Shown: positions 56,419-64,000 of the stretch, in pieces
Layout: every line of letters begins with the position of its first letter
Position numbering within the stretch: position 1 is the first letter of the stretch
NCBI RefSeq assembly: GCF_018619335.1
Contig: NZ_JAHHDX010000117.1
Location: 1 to 64,000 of the forward strand
Origin: Alteromonas sp. ALT199
GTDB lineage: Bacteria; Pseudomonadota; Gammaproteobacteria; Enterobacterales; Alteromonadaceae
Reading direction: 5' to 3'
Length of the DNA stretch: 64,000 nucleotides
Notes under the pieces: generated by a model
Database searches by the model: none
The model's input: the letters and a program-made list of their open reading frames with translations, nothing else
Told to the model about the DNA's origin: nothing
Position numbers and translations under genes: made by a program

Positions 56419-57174
56419 TTATGTGTTGTCAGACGTTTCTGCTGACGTCTCTTCCTGTGGCTTTTTGCCCGCATAGAAGCCGCCTACGATAACGCCAACT
56501 TCAAACAGTATCCACATTGGGATAGCTAACAAAGTTTGAGAAATGATATCTGGTGGCGTTAGCAGCATACCTACTACGAAAGCGCCAACAACCACGTATG
56601 GTCGCTTTGCTCGTAGCGATTTCGCATCAGTTACACCTGTCCAACACATTAAAATGATGGCTATTGGTATCTCAAATGAGACCCCAAAAGCAAAAAACAG
56701 TTTCAAAACAAAATTTAAGTAGCTGGAAATATCAGTACTTACCGTAACCCCTTCTGGAGCAACGCTTGTAAAGAAGGCAAACGCAATTGGGAAAACCACA
56801 AAATAGGCGAAGGCCATGCCTGCGTAGAACAGTAGGGTGCTGGAAAGCAAAAGTGGCGCAACCAAACGCTTTTCATTACGGTAGAGCCCTGGCGCAACAA
56901 AGCCCCAGATTTGATAAAGAACATAGGGAATGGCGATAAAAAAAGACAGAACCAGCGTAAGCTTGAACGGTGCAAAAAACGGCGATGCAACGTCGGTTGC
57001 AATCATACTTGAATTTTCAGGTAAAGCTTCAAGCAGTGGCATAGCCAAAAGTTGGTAGAGGTCTTGAGCGAATGCAGCTAGACAAAGAAATACAATCAGT
57101 ACACTCAAAAGCGCTTTGAGAATACGACTGCGAAGTTCAATCAAATGAGAAATTAAGTTGTTAGCGTCAGACAT
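56419..57174 (-). CDS. tatC: Twin-arginine translocase subunit TatC
   Basis: 251 residues with six membrane helices. Pattern: [53 protein letters not shown], with the Arg-Ser pattern of the signal-binding cytosolic part. It is the docking receptor for twin-arginine signal peptides of folded proteins. Start codon abuts tatB. Confidence 0.96.
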   Translation of the reverse strand: MSDANNLISHLIELRSRILKALLSVLIVFLCLAAFAQDLYQLLAMPLLEALPENSSMIATDVASPFFAPFKLTLVLSFFIAIPYVLYQIWGFVAPGLYRNEKRLVAPLLLSSTLLFYAGMAFAYFVVFPIAFAFFTSVAPEGVTVSTDISSYLNFVLKLFFAFGVSFEIPIAIILMCWTGVTDAKSLRAKRPYVVVGAFVVGMLLTPPDIISQTLLAIPMWILFEVGVIVGGFYAGKKPQEETSAETSDNT

Positions 57175-57474
57175 CTATTGCTTTTTGTAAGGTTCTTGAA
57201 CCGACTCTGCAGCTTTTTTAAGCTCATCGACACTTTGTTCAAGTTCAGGTGAAAGATCTTTAAGCCCTTGTTGCTCAGCTTTCTTTAAGTTGTCATGCAA
57301 TTCATGCACGCGCAACTGATGCTCAACTTCTTGCTTAAAGCCCGTTGCCACATTTCGTACACTACGAATTGTATTTATAGTTGAGCGCATGGCACCTGGC
57401 AATCTTTCTGGCCCCAAAACAAGAAGGGCCAATACGCCAATAACCAATAGCTCCCAAAAGCCAATATCGAACAT
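57175..57474 (-). CDS. tatB: Sec-independent translocase subunit TatB
   Basis: 99 residues: one helix [24 protein letters not shown] followed by an amphipathic helix ([38 protein letters not shown]). PERLP and the length (longer than TatA) identify TatB. Its ATG shares one base with the tatA stop (57474). Confidence 0.95.
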   Translation of the reverse strand: MFDIGFWELLVIGVLALLVLGPERLPGAMRSTINTIRSVRNVATGFKQEVEHQLRVHELHDNLKKAEQQGLKDLSPELEQSVDELKKAAESVQEPYKKQ

Positions 57475-57728
57475 TAGGATTTTTCTTTAACGTCGCTCTG
57501 CGTCTGCGTTGAAACAGGCTCTGCAGCTGATTTTTCTTCAACTTGCTTCTTTTGTTCGAAGTCTGCGTCTTTTTCTTCTTCGCTGACCGCTTTTTTGAAG
57601 CCTTTAATTGCACCACCTAAGTCAGTGCCAATGCCTTTAAGCCGTTTAGTTCCGAATAAAAGCACTACAATAACCAGTACGATCAGCAACTGCCAAATAC
57701 TAATACCGCCCATAAAATTAATCTCCAT
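57474..57728 (-). CDS. tatA: Sec-independent translocase subunit TatA
   Basis: 84 residues: [26 protein letters not shown] membrane helix with FGTKRLKxxG, then the amphipathic [12 protein letters not shown] helix and an acidic/Gln-rich tail. It forms the pore of the Tat system. It is the first gene of tatABC-(unknown)-tatD, with the divergent 57897 gene upstream. Confidence 0.95.
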   Translation of the reverse strand: MEINFMGGISIWQLLIVLVIVVLLFGTKRLKGIGTDLGGAIKGFKKAVSEEEKDADFEQKKQVEEKSAAEPVSTQTQSDVKEKS

Positions 57729-57896
57729 AATATCGATAGCTACAGTATGCCATTGCCTGCCATTGCTTTCACCTGAATATTTACCTGTATGAATAAAGAT
57801 TGACGTATTAGTTGCAACAATCCATGCTCTGTAAATGCCTTAGAGGAATAGTTAAAACATTCAACTAATCTTATTTTTACAAGGAGTTAGCGAGTA

Positions 57897-58958
57897 ATGC
57901 TGTGCCTTACTGTGGTTTATTGCCATTTGTTGCTCACGTCTCAAGTTGTAATAATGCCAACTAATCCAACGGCGAATACTCCATTTAACGCGACCAGCGT
58001 TCGACGTACCTATAACAATAGTAATCACGCTTTACCCCAAACCTCTACTAACCTTAAAAATACCGGCGACACAACTTCGCCGATGTATTCGTCTCTCTCT
58101 TCTGAAGCTTGGTTCGACATTTGGCAGCGAAGCTTTACCGACACTATGGACTTCACGGTAAAACAATTAGACGGCTTATTTGAAGATGAAGATAGCTCTT
58201 ACGCTAATGGGAATAAGCGAGCCAGAGCCGAGGGACGTGTTCAACTTGCTTGGGAACCCAGAAGTGGAATGCTATCAGATACAGACCTTCGCTTTCGCAT
58301 AAGGGTTAAACTACCAGCCCTACAAGAACGTGTAGATTTATTGTTAAGCGATAACGAGGATGAGAACCAAGACAACACTATCCGCGCCGCACGCAATGTT
58401 AATACTAACAATAGAGATAGAACCACGATAGCACTTCGCTTCACGCCAGAACAAGATTCACATTTTTCATATAGAATTGGCGCTGGCCGGCGCGACCAAT
58501 TTTATGCCAAAACTCGATATAGAGACGCCCACGCTTTTTCAGGTCAAATGGCAATGCTTTACGACGCAGAGCTATACTATTATACCCGCGACAGATTAGG
58601 CGCAGAAGTTGGTGTGGCGTTCCAATACGAAATAAATAGAAAGCACCTAGTCCGACAAAATAACCGCTTCTACTTCCGTGACGACTCAAACGATTGGCTA
58701 TGGCGTCACGAGGTACACCATCTGTTTTCGATAGACCAACACAACGCATTTATCCCCCACTTTATGGTGGAAGGACTTAGCCAGCCTAACTATCGCGTAG
58801 AAGAGATATACACAGGTTTTAGATGGCGCAACAATACACTTCGCGATTGGTTATTCTTCGAAGTCGAGCCTTTTATTTTATGGCTACGTAACGAAGACTT
58901 TAAAACGTCATACGGTATGGCACTGCGTGTTGAAGCTTATTATGGAAGAGATAACTAA
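57897..58958 (+). CDS. Uncharacterised beta-rich, possibly outer-membrane protein
   Basis: 353 residues from ATG 57897; AAGGAG ten bases upstream supports the start. The N-terminus has a short hydrophobic run but no clear signal peptide; a later methionine (about residue 20) is a possible start. From about residue 110 on the sequence alternates short beta strands rich in Tyr, Arg and Phe with FSYRIGAGRRDQFYAKTRY, VEEIYTGFRWRNNTLRDWLFFEVEP, YGMALRVEAYYG, which resembles outer-membrane barrel proteins of unnamed families (some are annotated as hypothetical exported proteins). Function unknown. It diverges from tatABC and is followed by a 9-copy heptamer repeat. Confidence 0.65.
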   Translation: MLCLTVVYCHLLLTSQVVIMPTNPTANTPFNATSVRRTYNNSNHALPQTSTNLKNTGDTTSPMYSSLSSEAWFDIWQRSFTDTMDFTVKQLDGLFEDEDSSYANGNKRARAEGRVQLAWEPRSGMLSDTDLRFRIRVKLPALQERVDLLLSDNEDENQDNTIRAARNVNTNNRDRTTIALRFTPEQDSHFSYRIGAGRRDQFYAKTRYRDAHAFSGQMAMLYDAELYYYTRDRLGAEVGVAFQYEINRKHLVRQNNRFYFRDDSNDWLWRHEVHHLFSIDQHNAFIPHFMVEGLSQPNYRVEEIYTGFRWRNNTLRDWLFFEVEPFILWLRNEDFKTSYGMALRVEAYYGRDN

Positions 58959-58967
58959 GCCCTACTC

Positions 58968-59030
58968 CACAAAACACAAAACACAAAACACAAAACACAA
59001 AACACAAAACACAAAACACAAAACACAAAA
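58968..59030 (+). repeat. Nine-copy tandem CACAAAA repeat
   Basis: Nine perfect copies of the 7-bp unit CACAAAA fill 58968-59030, ten bases after the stop codon of the upstream gene. A period of seven is not a multiple of three. It lies in the gap between convergent genes. Confidence 0.95.
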
Positions 59031-59098
59031 ATCTAAGCCTTTGCGTTTCGTTATCAAAATATAAAGCGAGTTCTATATCTAGGTCATGGTCAAAAAAT

Positions 59099-59121
59099 AA
59101 GGCTGTCAAAATGACAGCCTT
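59099..59121. terminator. Bidirectional terminator after ilvH
   Basis: GGCTGTCA (59101-59108) pairs with TGACAGCC (59112-59119) around AAA; flanked by AA on one side and TT on the other plus T-rich tail. It follows the ilvH stop on the minus strand by 33 bases. Confidence 0.85.
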
Positions 59122-59153
59122 ATTGGTTTTACTTTTTAGGCTTGTGAAAAGGT

Positions 59154-59651
59154 TTAAGGACGAAGCGCTCTATCACCTCTAGCAAGACCACAAACACCGG
59201 TACGAGAAGACTCGATAATCTCTGCACACTGCCCCATTGTATCGGCAAAAGCATCTAGCTTATCTGATGTACCGGTAATTTCTATGGTGTAGTTGTTTAC
59301 GTTTACATCAACAATACGCGCTCGAAAGATATCTGAATTACGTTTAACTTCAGCCCTTACCGACTCGGTGCGTGTTGCCACTTTAATAAGCATAAGCTCA
59401 CGCTCGATGTGTGTACCTTCCGTTAGGTCCACTACTTTTAGCACATCAATAAGCTTATTCACTTGCTTAGTGATTTGTTCGATAACCTTGTCGTCGCCGT
59501 GAGTAATAATAGTTAGGCGGGAAAGGCTCGCGTCATCGGTGGGTGCCACACATAGTGAATCTACATTATAACCGCGCTGTGAAAATACACCTACGATACG
59601 AGAAAGTGCGCCTGGTGCATTTTCCATTAATACTGAGATAATACGTTTCAT
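59154..59651 (-). CDS. ilvH: Acetolactate synthase small (regulatory) subunit
   Basis: 165 residues. N-terminal ACT domain [40 protein letters not shown], which binds valine for feedback inhibition; the second half has the usual IEITGTSDKLDAFADTM. Its start overlaps the ilvI stop by one base, so translation is coupled. Confidence 0.97.
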   Translation of the reverse strand: MKRIISVLMENAPGALSRIVGVFSQRGYNVDSLCVAPTDDASLSRLTIITHGDDKVIEQITKQVNKLIDVLKVVDLTEGTHIERELMLIKVATRTESVRAEVKRNSDIFRARIVDVNVNNYTIEITGTSDKLDAFADTMGQCAEIIESSRTGVCGLARGDRALRP

Positions 59652-61369
59652 CAGGTTCGCTCCGTCTTGCTTAAGCGCATGTCATCCATTGCGCCAAACT
59701 TAATTTGCATTGGATATACGTGTTCATTTTGGTCTACTGCTATGTCCATAAACACTAAGCGATCTGTGTAGCTGAAACATTTCTCCATTGCTGCGTCTAG
59801 TTCGTCAAGCTTGTCTACTTTAATGCCCACGTGTCCGTACGCTTCTGCCAACTTCACAAAATCAGGCATGGAATCCATATACGAGTGTGAGTGACGCCCT
59901 TTATAAATCATATCCTGCCATTGACGAACCATACCTAAAGCACGGTTATTCAACGAGATAATCTTAATCGGCAAATTATATTGCAAACAGGTAGATAGCT
60001 CTTGAATATTCATTTGAATACTGCCATCGCCGGTTACTACCACAGAGGTTGAGCTTGGGTGCGCAAATTGAACGCCCATTGCAGCTGGTAAGCCAAAGCC
60101 CATGGTGCCTAGACCACCAGAGTTTATCCACTGACGTGGTTTATCATAAGGGTAGTAAAGTGCAGCGAACATTTGATGCTGACCTACGTCAGAACTTACA
60201 TACGCTTTACCGTCTGTGTGTTTATAAAGCGCCTCGATAACACGCTGAGGTTTAATGACTTCTTCACTTTGCGCGTAGTTCAAGCACTCACGAGAACGCC
60301 AGGTTTCAATTTGCTGCCACCAATCGGCAAGCTTATCGCTTTGAGCAGATAAATCTTTCTTATTCACCTGACTCAATATTTGATCGAGTACTTTGTCTAC
60401 CGAACCTACCACAGGAATATGCGCATTTACGGTTTTAGAAATTGAAGCAGGGTCGATATCTACGTGGATAATATCTGCATGAGGGCAGAATTTATCTACA
60501 TTATTGGTAACACGGTCATCAAAACGTGCGCCTAACGCAATAATACAATCGGCGTTATGCATTGTTTTGTTCGCTTCAAGCGTACCGTGCATACCTAGCA
60601 TACCGACAAACTGCTTATGTGTGCCCGGCATAGCACCTAAGCCCATAAGGGTACAGGTTACCGGCGCATTTAACTTCTCTGCTAATTCAATAACTTTTGC
60701 CGACGCGTCGCAAGCTACTGCTCCGCCACCAACATATAATACAGGGCGTTCAGCTTTAAGTAGCGACTCAACCGCTTTCTTAACCTGCTTGGGATGGCCC
60801 TTTTCTGTCGGGTTATAAGAACGCATGGTAACGTCAGTTGGATACACATAAGGGTGTTCTTCCGCTACGTTCACAATATCTTTTGGTAAATCTACAACCA
60901 CAGGGCCAGGACGACCTGTGTTTGCAATGTAATAGGCTTTAGCAATCGCTTCTGGAATGTCTACCGCGCGCTTAACCAAAAAGCTGTGCTTAACGATAGG
61001 ACGCGAGCACCCTACCATGTCAGTTTCTTGGAATGCGTCTTCACCAATGTGCTTCGAAGGCACCTGTCCCGATAAGATTACCATCGGGATAGAGTCCATG
61101 TACGCAGTAGCAATACCTGTAATAGTATTAGTTGCGCCAGGGCCTGATGTGACGAGCACTGTGCCGGTTTTGCCAGTTGAACGTGCATAACCATCCGCCA
61201 TATGGGCGGCTGCCTGTTCATGACGTACGAGGACGTGTTTGACATCATCTTGCGCAAATAACGCATCATAAATGTCTAGTACGGCACCGCCTGGGTAACC
61301 GAACACGTGTGTCACTCCTACATCTTTTAGCGCTTCAACCACCATGGCTGCGCCCGACATCATTTTCAC
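59651..61369 (-). CDS. ilvI: Acetolactate synthase large subunit
   Basis: 572 residues. ThDP enzyme: catalytic Glu in [24 protein letters not shown]-region sequence, and ThDP-binding [29 protein letters not shown]. It makes acetolactate or acetohydroxybutyrate, the first joint step of branched-chain amino acid synthesis. The start is GTG 61369 with AGGAG about nine bases upstream. I looked for a leader peptide rich in Leu/Val/Ile codons in 61370-61530 and did not find one, so attenuation is unlikely; Lrp-type control is possible. Confidence 0.97.
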   Translation of the reverse strand: MKMMSGAAMVVEALKDVGVTHVFGYPGGAVLDIYDALFAQDDVKHVLVRHEQAAAHMADGYARSTGKTGTVLVTSGPGATNTITGIATAYMDSIPMVILSGQVPSKHIGEDAFQETDMVGCSRPIVKHSFLVKRAVDIPEAIAKAYYIANTGRPGPVVVDLPKDIVNVAEEHPYVYPTDVTMRSYNPTEKGHPKQVKKAVESLLKAERPVLYVGGGAVACDASAKVIELAEKLNAPVTCTLMGLGAMPGTHKQFVGMLGMHGTLEANKTMHNADCIIALGARFDDRVTNNVDKFCPHADIIHVDIDPASISKTVNAHIPVVGSVDKVLDQILSQVNKKDLSAQSDKLADWWQQIETWRSRECLNYAQSEEVIKPQRVIEALYKHTDGKAYVSSDVGQHQMFAALYYPYDKPRQWINSGGLGTMGFGLPAAMGVQFAHPSSTSVVVTGDGSIQMNIQELSTCLQYNLPIKIISLNNRALGMVRQWQDMIYKGRHSHSYMDSMPDFVKLAEAYGHVGIKVDKLDELDAAMEKCFSYTDRLVFMDIAVDQNEHVYPMQIKFGAMDDMRLSKTERT

Positions 61370-61641
61370 AGTGCTTTCTCCTGTAATGGGTTGGGGGGTT
61401 TGTCAGCGTACGTTGACGATGCCCCGACTATATCTAAGGTAATAGGAAGATAAAACACCAAATTGCGCAAAAGTGAGATATATATCCCAATATTCGCAAT
61501 AATTAGGATAAGTATTTCGGCGCAAGTGCGGATTTGACAAAAAATAGGATATTTATTTACACAAAATTAACAGAACAAAGAATAAAAATGGAGAGCAAGA
61601 TGAATGAGCCTTTGTCTACTGTTCGTGCCAAAGGCATAACC

Positions 61642-62019
61642 TTAATCATCGAGACTGATATCTATATCACTGTTATCGCCTATATCCTCATCATCGTCAA
61701 TCTCTTCTGCAGTTGGCCGCTTAGAGCCATAAATACTAGCGGTTTTTGGTCTATTAATTCTTGCTTGGTATTTCAACCACGCTTTTTCCTGAGGCGTAGC
61801 GGGTTCACGATGCCCAAGCGCCGACTCCAAATAGGCTTGCTCTTCATCATTTTCTGGTGTGATTTTCCCGTCAACCAAAGCGGCAAACAAGTTTCCGTAT
61901 GCTTGCAACAACTTACTCTCGTTAATTGAAAAATCCCCGGAACGCGCGAAGCCGTAGGGATAGTTCTTCTTATCTGCGAAGGGCTTTCTGGTAACTTGTT
62001 CTTTCGTGATTACAGACAT
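61642..62019 (-). CDS. maoP: MaoP/YifE family protein (DUF413)
   Basis: 125 residues from ATG 62019 (start MSVITKEQVTRKPFADKKNYPYGFARSGDFSI); the first 100 residues match DUF413 (YifE), renamed MaoP in E. coli, where with the maoS site it limits long-range contacts of the Ori macrodomain. The tail (IDDDEDIGDNSDIDISLDD) is an acidic extension. Its closeness to ilv genes is conserved in enteric bacteria too. It is upstream of ilvI on the minus strand with a 270-bp gap. Confidence 0.93.
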   Translation of the reverse strand: MSVITKEQVTRKPFADKKNYPYGFARSGDFSINESKLLQAYGNLFAALVDGKITPENDEEQAYLESALGHREPATPQEKAWLKYQARINRPKTASIYGSKRPTAEEIDDDEDIGDNSDIDISLDD

Positions 62020-62210
62020 CTTAACCTCTTTCATCGCGAGTATCTAAACTGAACATCTAGACAGATTTGCAACAATTATTGTTGAATGAAATAGACTGAC
62101 GATTTAGCGTCTTAACCGCTTACAAGGTTATTCTTAGATGGGTTTTTGAATGCTGTCAATTAGAAATAGACGTGTCGTAAAAACTTAATATTGCTTTGTA
62201 GAGCAGACAT

Positions 62211-62232
62211 AAAAAAGGTCGCAAAAGCGACC
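62211..62232 (-). terminator. Terminator after the DUF4442 gene
   Basis: GGTCGC pairs with GCGACC around AAAA; the minus strand is followed by six T. It lies 21 bases after the stop. Confidence 0.8.
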
Positions 62233-62252
62233 TCAAAATAACAAGACATAGT

Positions 62253-62714
62253 TTAGCGTTTTTCACTAACCCAAACCGTAATAGTGCCATCTACAACTAC
62301 TGTCCCTTCACCGTTGTACGCCTTAACTGAAATGGGTAGATCACCAGGCTTCCATGCATCTGCTGGCACTTCTGCGACACAGCGAATGTCAGAGTCTGCT
62401 TTCGCCGGATATTTCACTTCCATGCCCTTAGGGATCCATCTAAGGTTTTTAGGAATTGATGCTTCGCACATAAAGCCCATGGCCATTTCTAAACCGTTAC
62501 AAATAGCGATAACGTGAACCGTACCAATGTGATTTTCTACCCCTTTACGCTTTTTAATGAGCACTTCACAGTAGTTGGGTTTAATGTCTGTAATAAGTGG
62601 AGTGACGGTTGAGAAGTAAGGGGCCCTGCGTGCTGAGTACCAGCTAAACAGCTTTTTACCAAAGGGCAATTTTAGAAATTTGTTATAGGTATTAAGTACG
62701 TAGTTCTTTGACAT
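62253..62714 (-). CDS. DUF4442 hotdog-fold thioesterase-like protein
   Basis: 153 residues matching DUF4442: LPFGKKLFSWYSARRAPYFSTVTPLITDIKPNYCEVLIKKRKGVENHIGTVHVIAICNGLEMAMGFM. In these proteins NHIGTVHVIA and the conserved Asn/His/Glu positions form the active site of PaaI-type thioesterases. The substrate is unknown. It lies between maoP and the TonB-dependent receptor gene and is followed by its own terminator. Confidence 0.88.
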   Translation of the reverse strand: MSKNYVLNTYNKFLKLPFGKKLFSWYSARRAPYFSTVTPLITDIKPNYCEVLIKKRKGVENHIGTVHVIAICNGLEMAMGFMCEASIPKNLRWIPKGMEVKYPAKADSDIRCVAEVPADAWKPGDLPISVKAYNGEGTVVVDGTITVWVSEKR

Positions 62715-62890
62715 AGTTACTCGCGCTAAATATGTACGAGGTTAAACCTCTTAGGTGAAGAATCAGTACACTAACGCGTTGCTCTATGATCAACCTATTG
62801 TTTAGCGCACGCCTCGCTGGTTAGACCAGTTTATGCATAGTAACATAATCGTTACTAGCTGAGGTTGCAACAAGGTTTATTACAAAAACA

Positions 62891-62918
62891 AAAAAGCAGC
62901 TCAATTGAGCTGCTTTTT
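62891..62918 (-). terminator. Perfect-palindrome terminator after the TonB receptor gene
   Basis: AAAAAGCAGCTCAA and TTGAGCTGCTTTTT form a perfect 28-bp palindrome 18 bases beyond the receptor stop. A run of T follows on either strand. Confidence 0.9.
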
Positions 62919-62935
62919 GCTATGCGAATAAGCGC

Positions 62936-64000
62936 TTAGTTAAGCTGCATGTCAAACCCTACGAAGTAAAATCTTCCACGAGCACTCGCTGGATAAGCAA
63001 AGTTCGTCAAGAAAGGTTCTTCGTTAGTCACATTTTTAATACCTCCATACATCTTAACTGTTTCAGTTAATACATATGAGAAGTTGATGTCGTGTTGGAA
63101 AAACTCATCCATTACGACTGAATCGTCATAATCACCACGCTCATACGCTTCGACTTCTACGAAGGAAACTAGCTGCTCATCCATGTACTGTGTTTGCCAA
63201 CCAATTTGTAGATCCTGCCATTTCCAAGTAACAGTAAAGTTGCCCGCCCATTCAGGACGATTGACTTCACCTAATTCTGGGTTAACTTCGCTCAAATCGT
63301 TAGGGTTGGTGTATTGGTCAATTTCATTAACCTTAGTACCTGAAAGCTTTGTTAAGAAAGTATGATCATCAATTTCAAAGTCATAACCAACGCTGAAATC
63401 TACCCCTGACGTTTCCAGACGAGCAAAGTTAACATCGGTTGAACGCAAGAAGTTAAGCCCAGCAAACTGCGGTGAGTTTTCATCGGTGTTACGGGTAAAC
63501 AAAGAACAGAAATTTTCGTTTAAGGTTTCACCGATATAACATCCGTTAACGATATCGTCAGAGCTTACAGAGCTGATCGCAGATTCAATCTCAATGCTCC
63601 AATAGTCAGCCGTAAGTGACAAACCTTCCAACCAGCTTGCTTGGTATACGAAACCCACTGTTGTTGTATCGGCTGTTTCTTCCTGTAGTTCTGCGTTACC
63701 CCCGGTAACCCCAGGGAATGCGGCCGATAGAGGATCGCTGTAAACATATTCACCTGCATCATTAAACGGGTTATAGCCGATTGACTGGAAGTCAGCCACA
63801 CAGTTAGCCTGTATCTGATCTGCCGCAGCTGGATCATTACCACGGATACCTGCAATCACGCTAGCATTACACGGGTCAGTAGGACGGAATGTTGTACCTA
63901 CCTCAGGACCGAAAAGTTCTGTGATGTTGGGCGCACGAACAGCCTGAGACTGTGACAAGCGAATCATAAGATCTTCGTGAGGCGCATACATTAGGTTTGC
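62936..64000 (-). CDS. TonB-dependent receptor, 3' part only
   Basis: The last 354 codons of a TonB-dependent outer-membrane receptor; the gene continues past the right window edge. Visible are the barrel strands starting MIRLSQSQAVRAPNITELFGPEVGTTFRPTDPCNA, GNAELQEETADTTTVGFVYQASWLEGLSLTADYWSIEIE, VNRPEWAGNFTVTWKWQDLQIGWQTQYM and a final strand MYGGIKNVTNEEPFLTNFAYPASARGRFYFVGFDMQLN ending as in TBDT barrels. Two Cys (DPCNASV and ANCVADF; INDIVNGCYIGETLNENFCSLF) may form loops with disulfides, as in the oar-like/Alteromonas receptors. The substrate cannot be told from this part. Confidence 0.92.
   Translation of the reverse strand, partial: ANLMYAPHEDLMIRLSQSQAVRAPNITELFGPEVGTTFRPTDPCNASVIAGIRGNDPAAADQIQANCVADFQSIGYNPFNDAGEYVYSDPLSAAFPGVTGGNAELQEETADTTTVGFVYQASWLEGLSLTADYWSIEIESAISSVSSDDIVNGCYIGETLNENFCSLFTRNTDENSPQFAGLNFLRSTDVNFARLETSGVDFSVGYDFEIDDHTFLTKLSGTKVNEIDQYTNPNDLSEVNPELGEVNRPEWAGNFTVTWKWQDLQIGWQTQYMDEQLVSFVEVEAYERGDYDDSVVMDEFFQHDINFSYVLTETVKMYGGIKNVTNEEPFLTNFAYPASARGRFYFVGFDMQLN

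Noticed and set aside
58900-59109. Minus-strand ORF rich in Cys, Phe, Val and Leu across the heptamer repeat
   Set aside because: It is simply the translation of the tandem repeat (period seven cycles all codons) with no start context.
61370-61534. Leader peptide/attenuator upstream of ilvI
   Set aside because: No short ORF rich in Leu, Val or Ile codons and no terminator hairpin.

Overview
The gene content and order point to a marine gammaproteobacterium of the Alteromonadaceae, most likely Alteromonas. This is an inference from protein families and synteny (trxA-rho / rhlB-gppA, hemB-tat, ilvIH-maoP, purEK, several TonB/porin-type genes) and not from a marker gene. Nothing in the window looks like phage, CRISPR or an insertion sequence.

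Region 1 (1 to about 2660, perhaps 3100) is the distal part of an integron cassette array. Four good and one degenerate attC sites separate five short cassettes. Two consecutive cassettes (4-419 and 420-836) are about 415 bp, clearly related copies of each other, and have no convincing gene. The third carries a DUF4160/DUF2442 gene pair; the fourth and fifth carry genes I do not recognise. A small exported twin-CX10C protein (2686-2988) follows. No integrase gene is present in the window; it should lie to the left if it exists.

Region 2 (3.1-15 kb) holds mostly single genes: DUF1275 and YnfA membrane proteins, two GNAT acetyltransferases, PhnA/YjdM, a LysR regulator divergent from glyA, a non-canonical Nramp-like transporter, an orphan periplasmic binding protein with an outer-membrane porin-like protein, the Rho inhibitor Rof, a VOC protein and a YitT protein. 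A probable 26-residue basic peptide gene lies at 14796-14876 on the minus strand.

Region 3 (15-25.5 kb) is a cell-wall turnover cluster: alr, murQ, a NamZ (DUF1343) lipoprotein, an MscS channel, an exported long NagZ, an NhaC-type transporter and a gamma-glutamyltransferase lipoprotein. It resembles in content the Bacillus murQ-nagZ-namZ MurNAc recovery operon. No MurNAc PTS or kinase is in the window, so the uptake and phosphorylation step is missing here.

Region 4 (25.5-41.4 kb) has an NYN-domain protein, a PepSY protein, an aldehyde dehydrogenase, purA, DUF2065, a class-V aminotransferase-like protein, CnoX, an S9 peptidase, a PQQ-type sugar dehydrogenase, Dps, a PCuAC copper chaperone, tRNA-Thr(UGU) and purEK. 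Two genes here (32503-32927 and 34163-34496) each carry a single-base frameshift.

Region 5 (41.6-64 kb) is core genome: nhaA converging on and overlapping a hybrid histidine kinase, an M20 peptidase, rho, trxA, rhlB, gppA, hemB with an overlapping diguanylate cyclase, tatD, an exported protein, tatCBA, ilvIH, maoP, a DUF4442 protein, and the 3' part of a TonB-dependent receptor that runs off the right end. Most operons end in clear hairpin terminators, several of them bidirectional between convergent genes.
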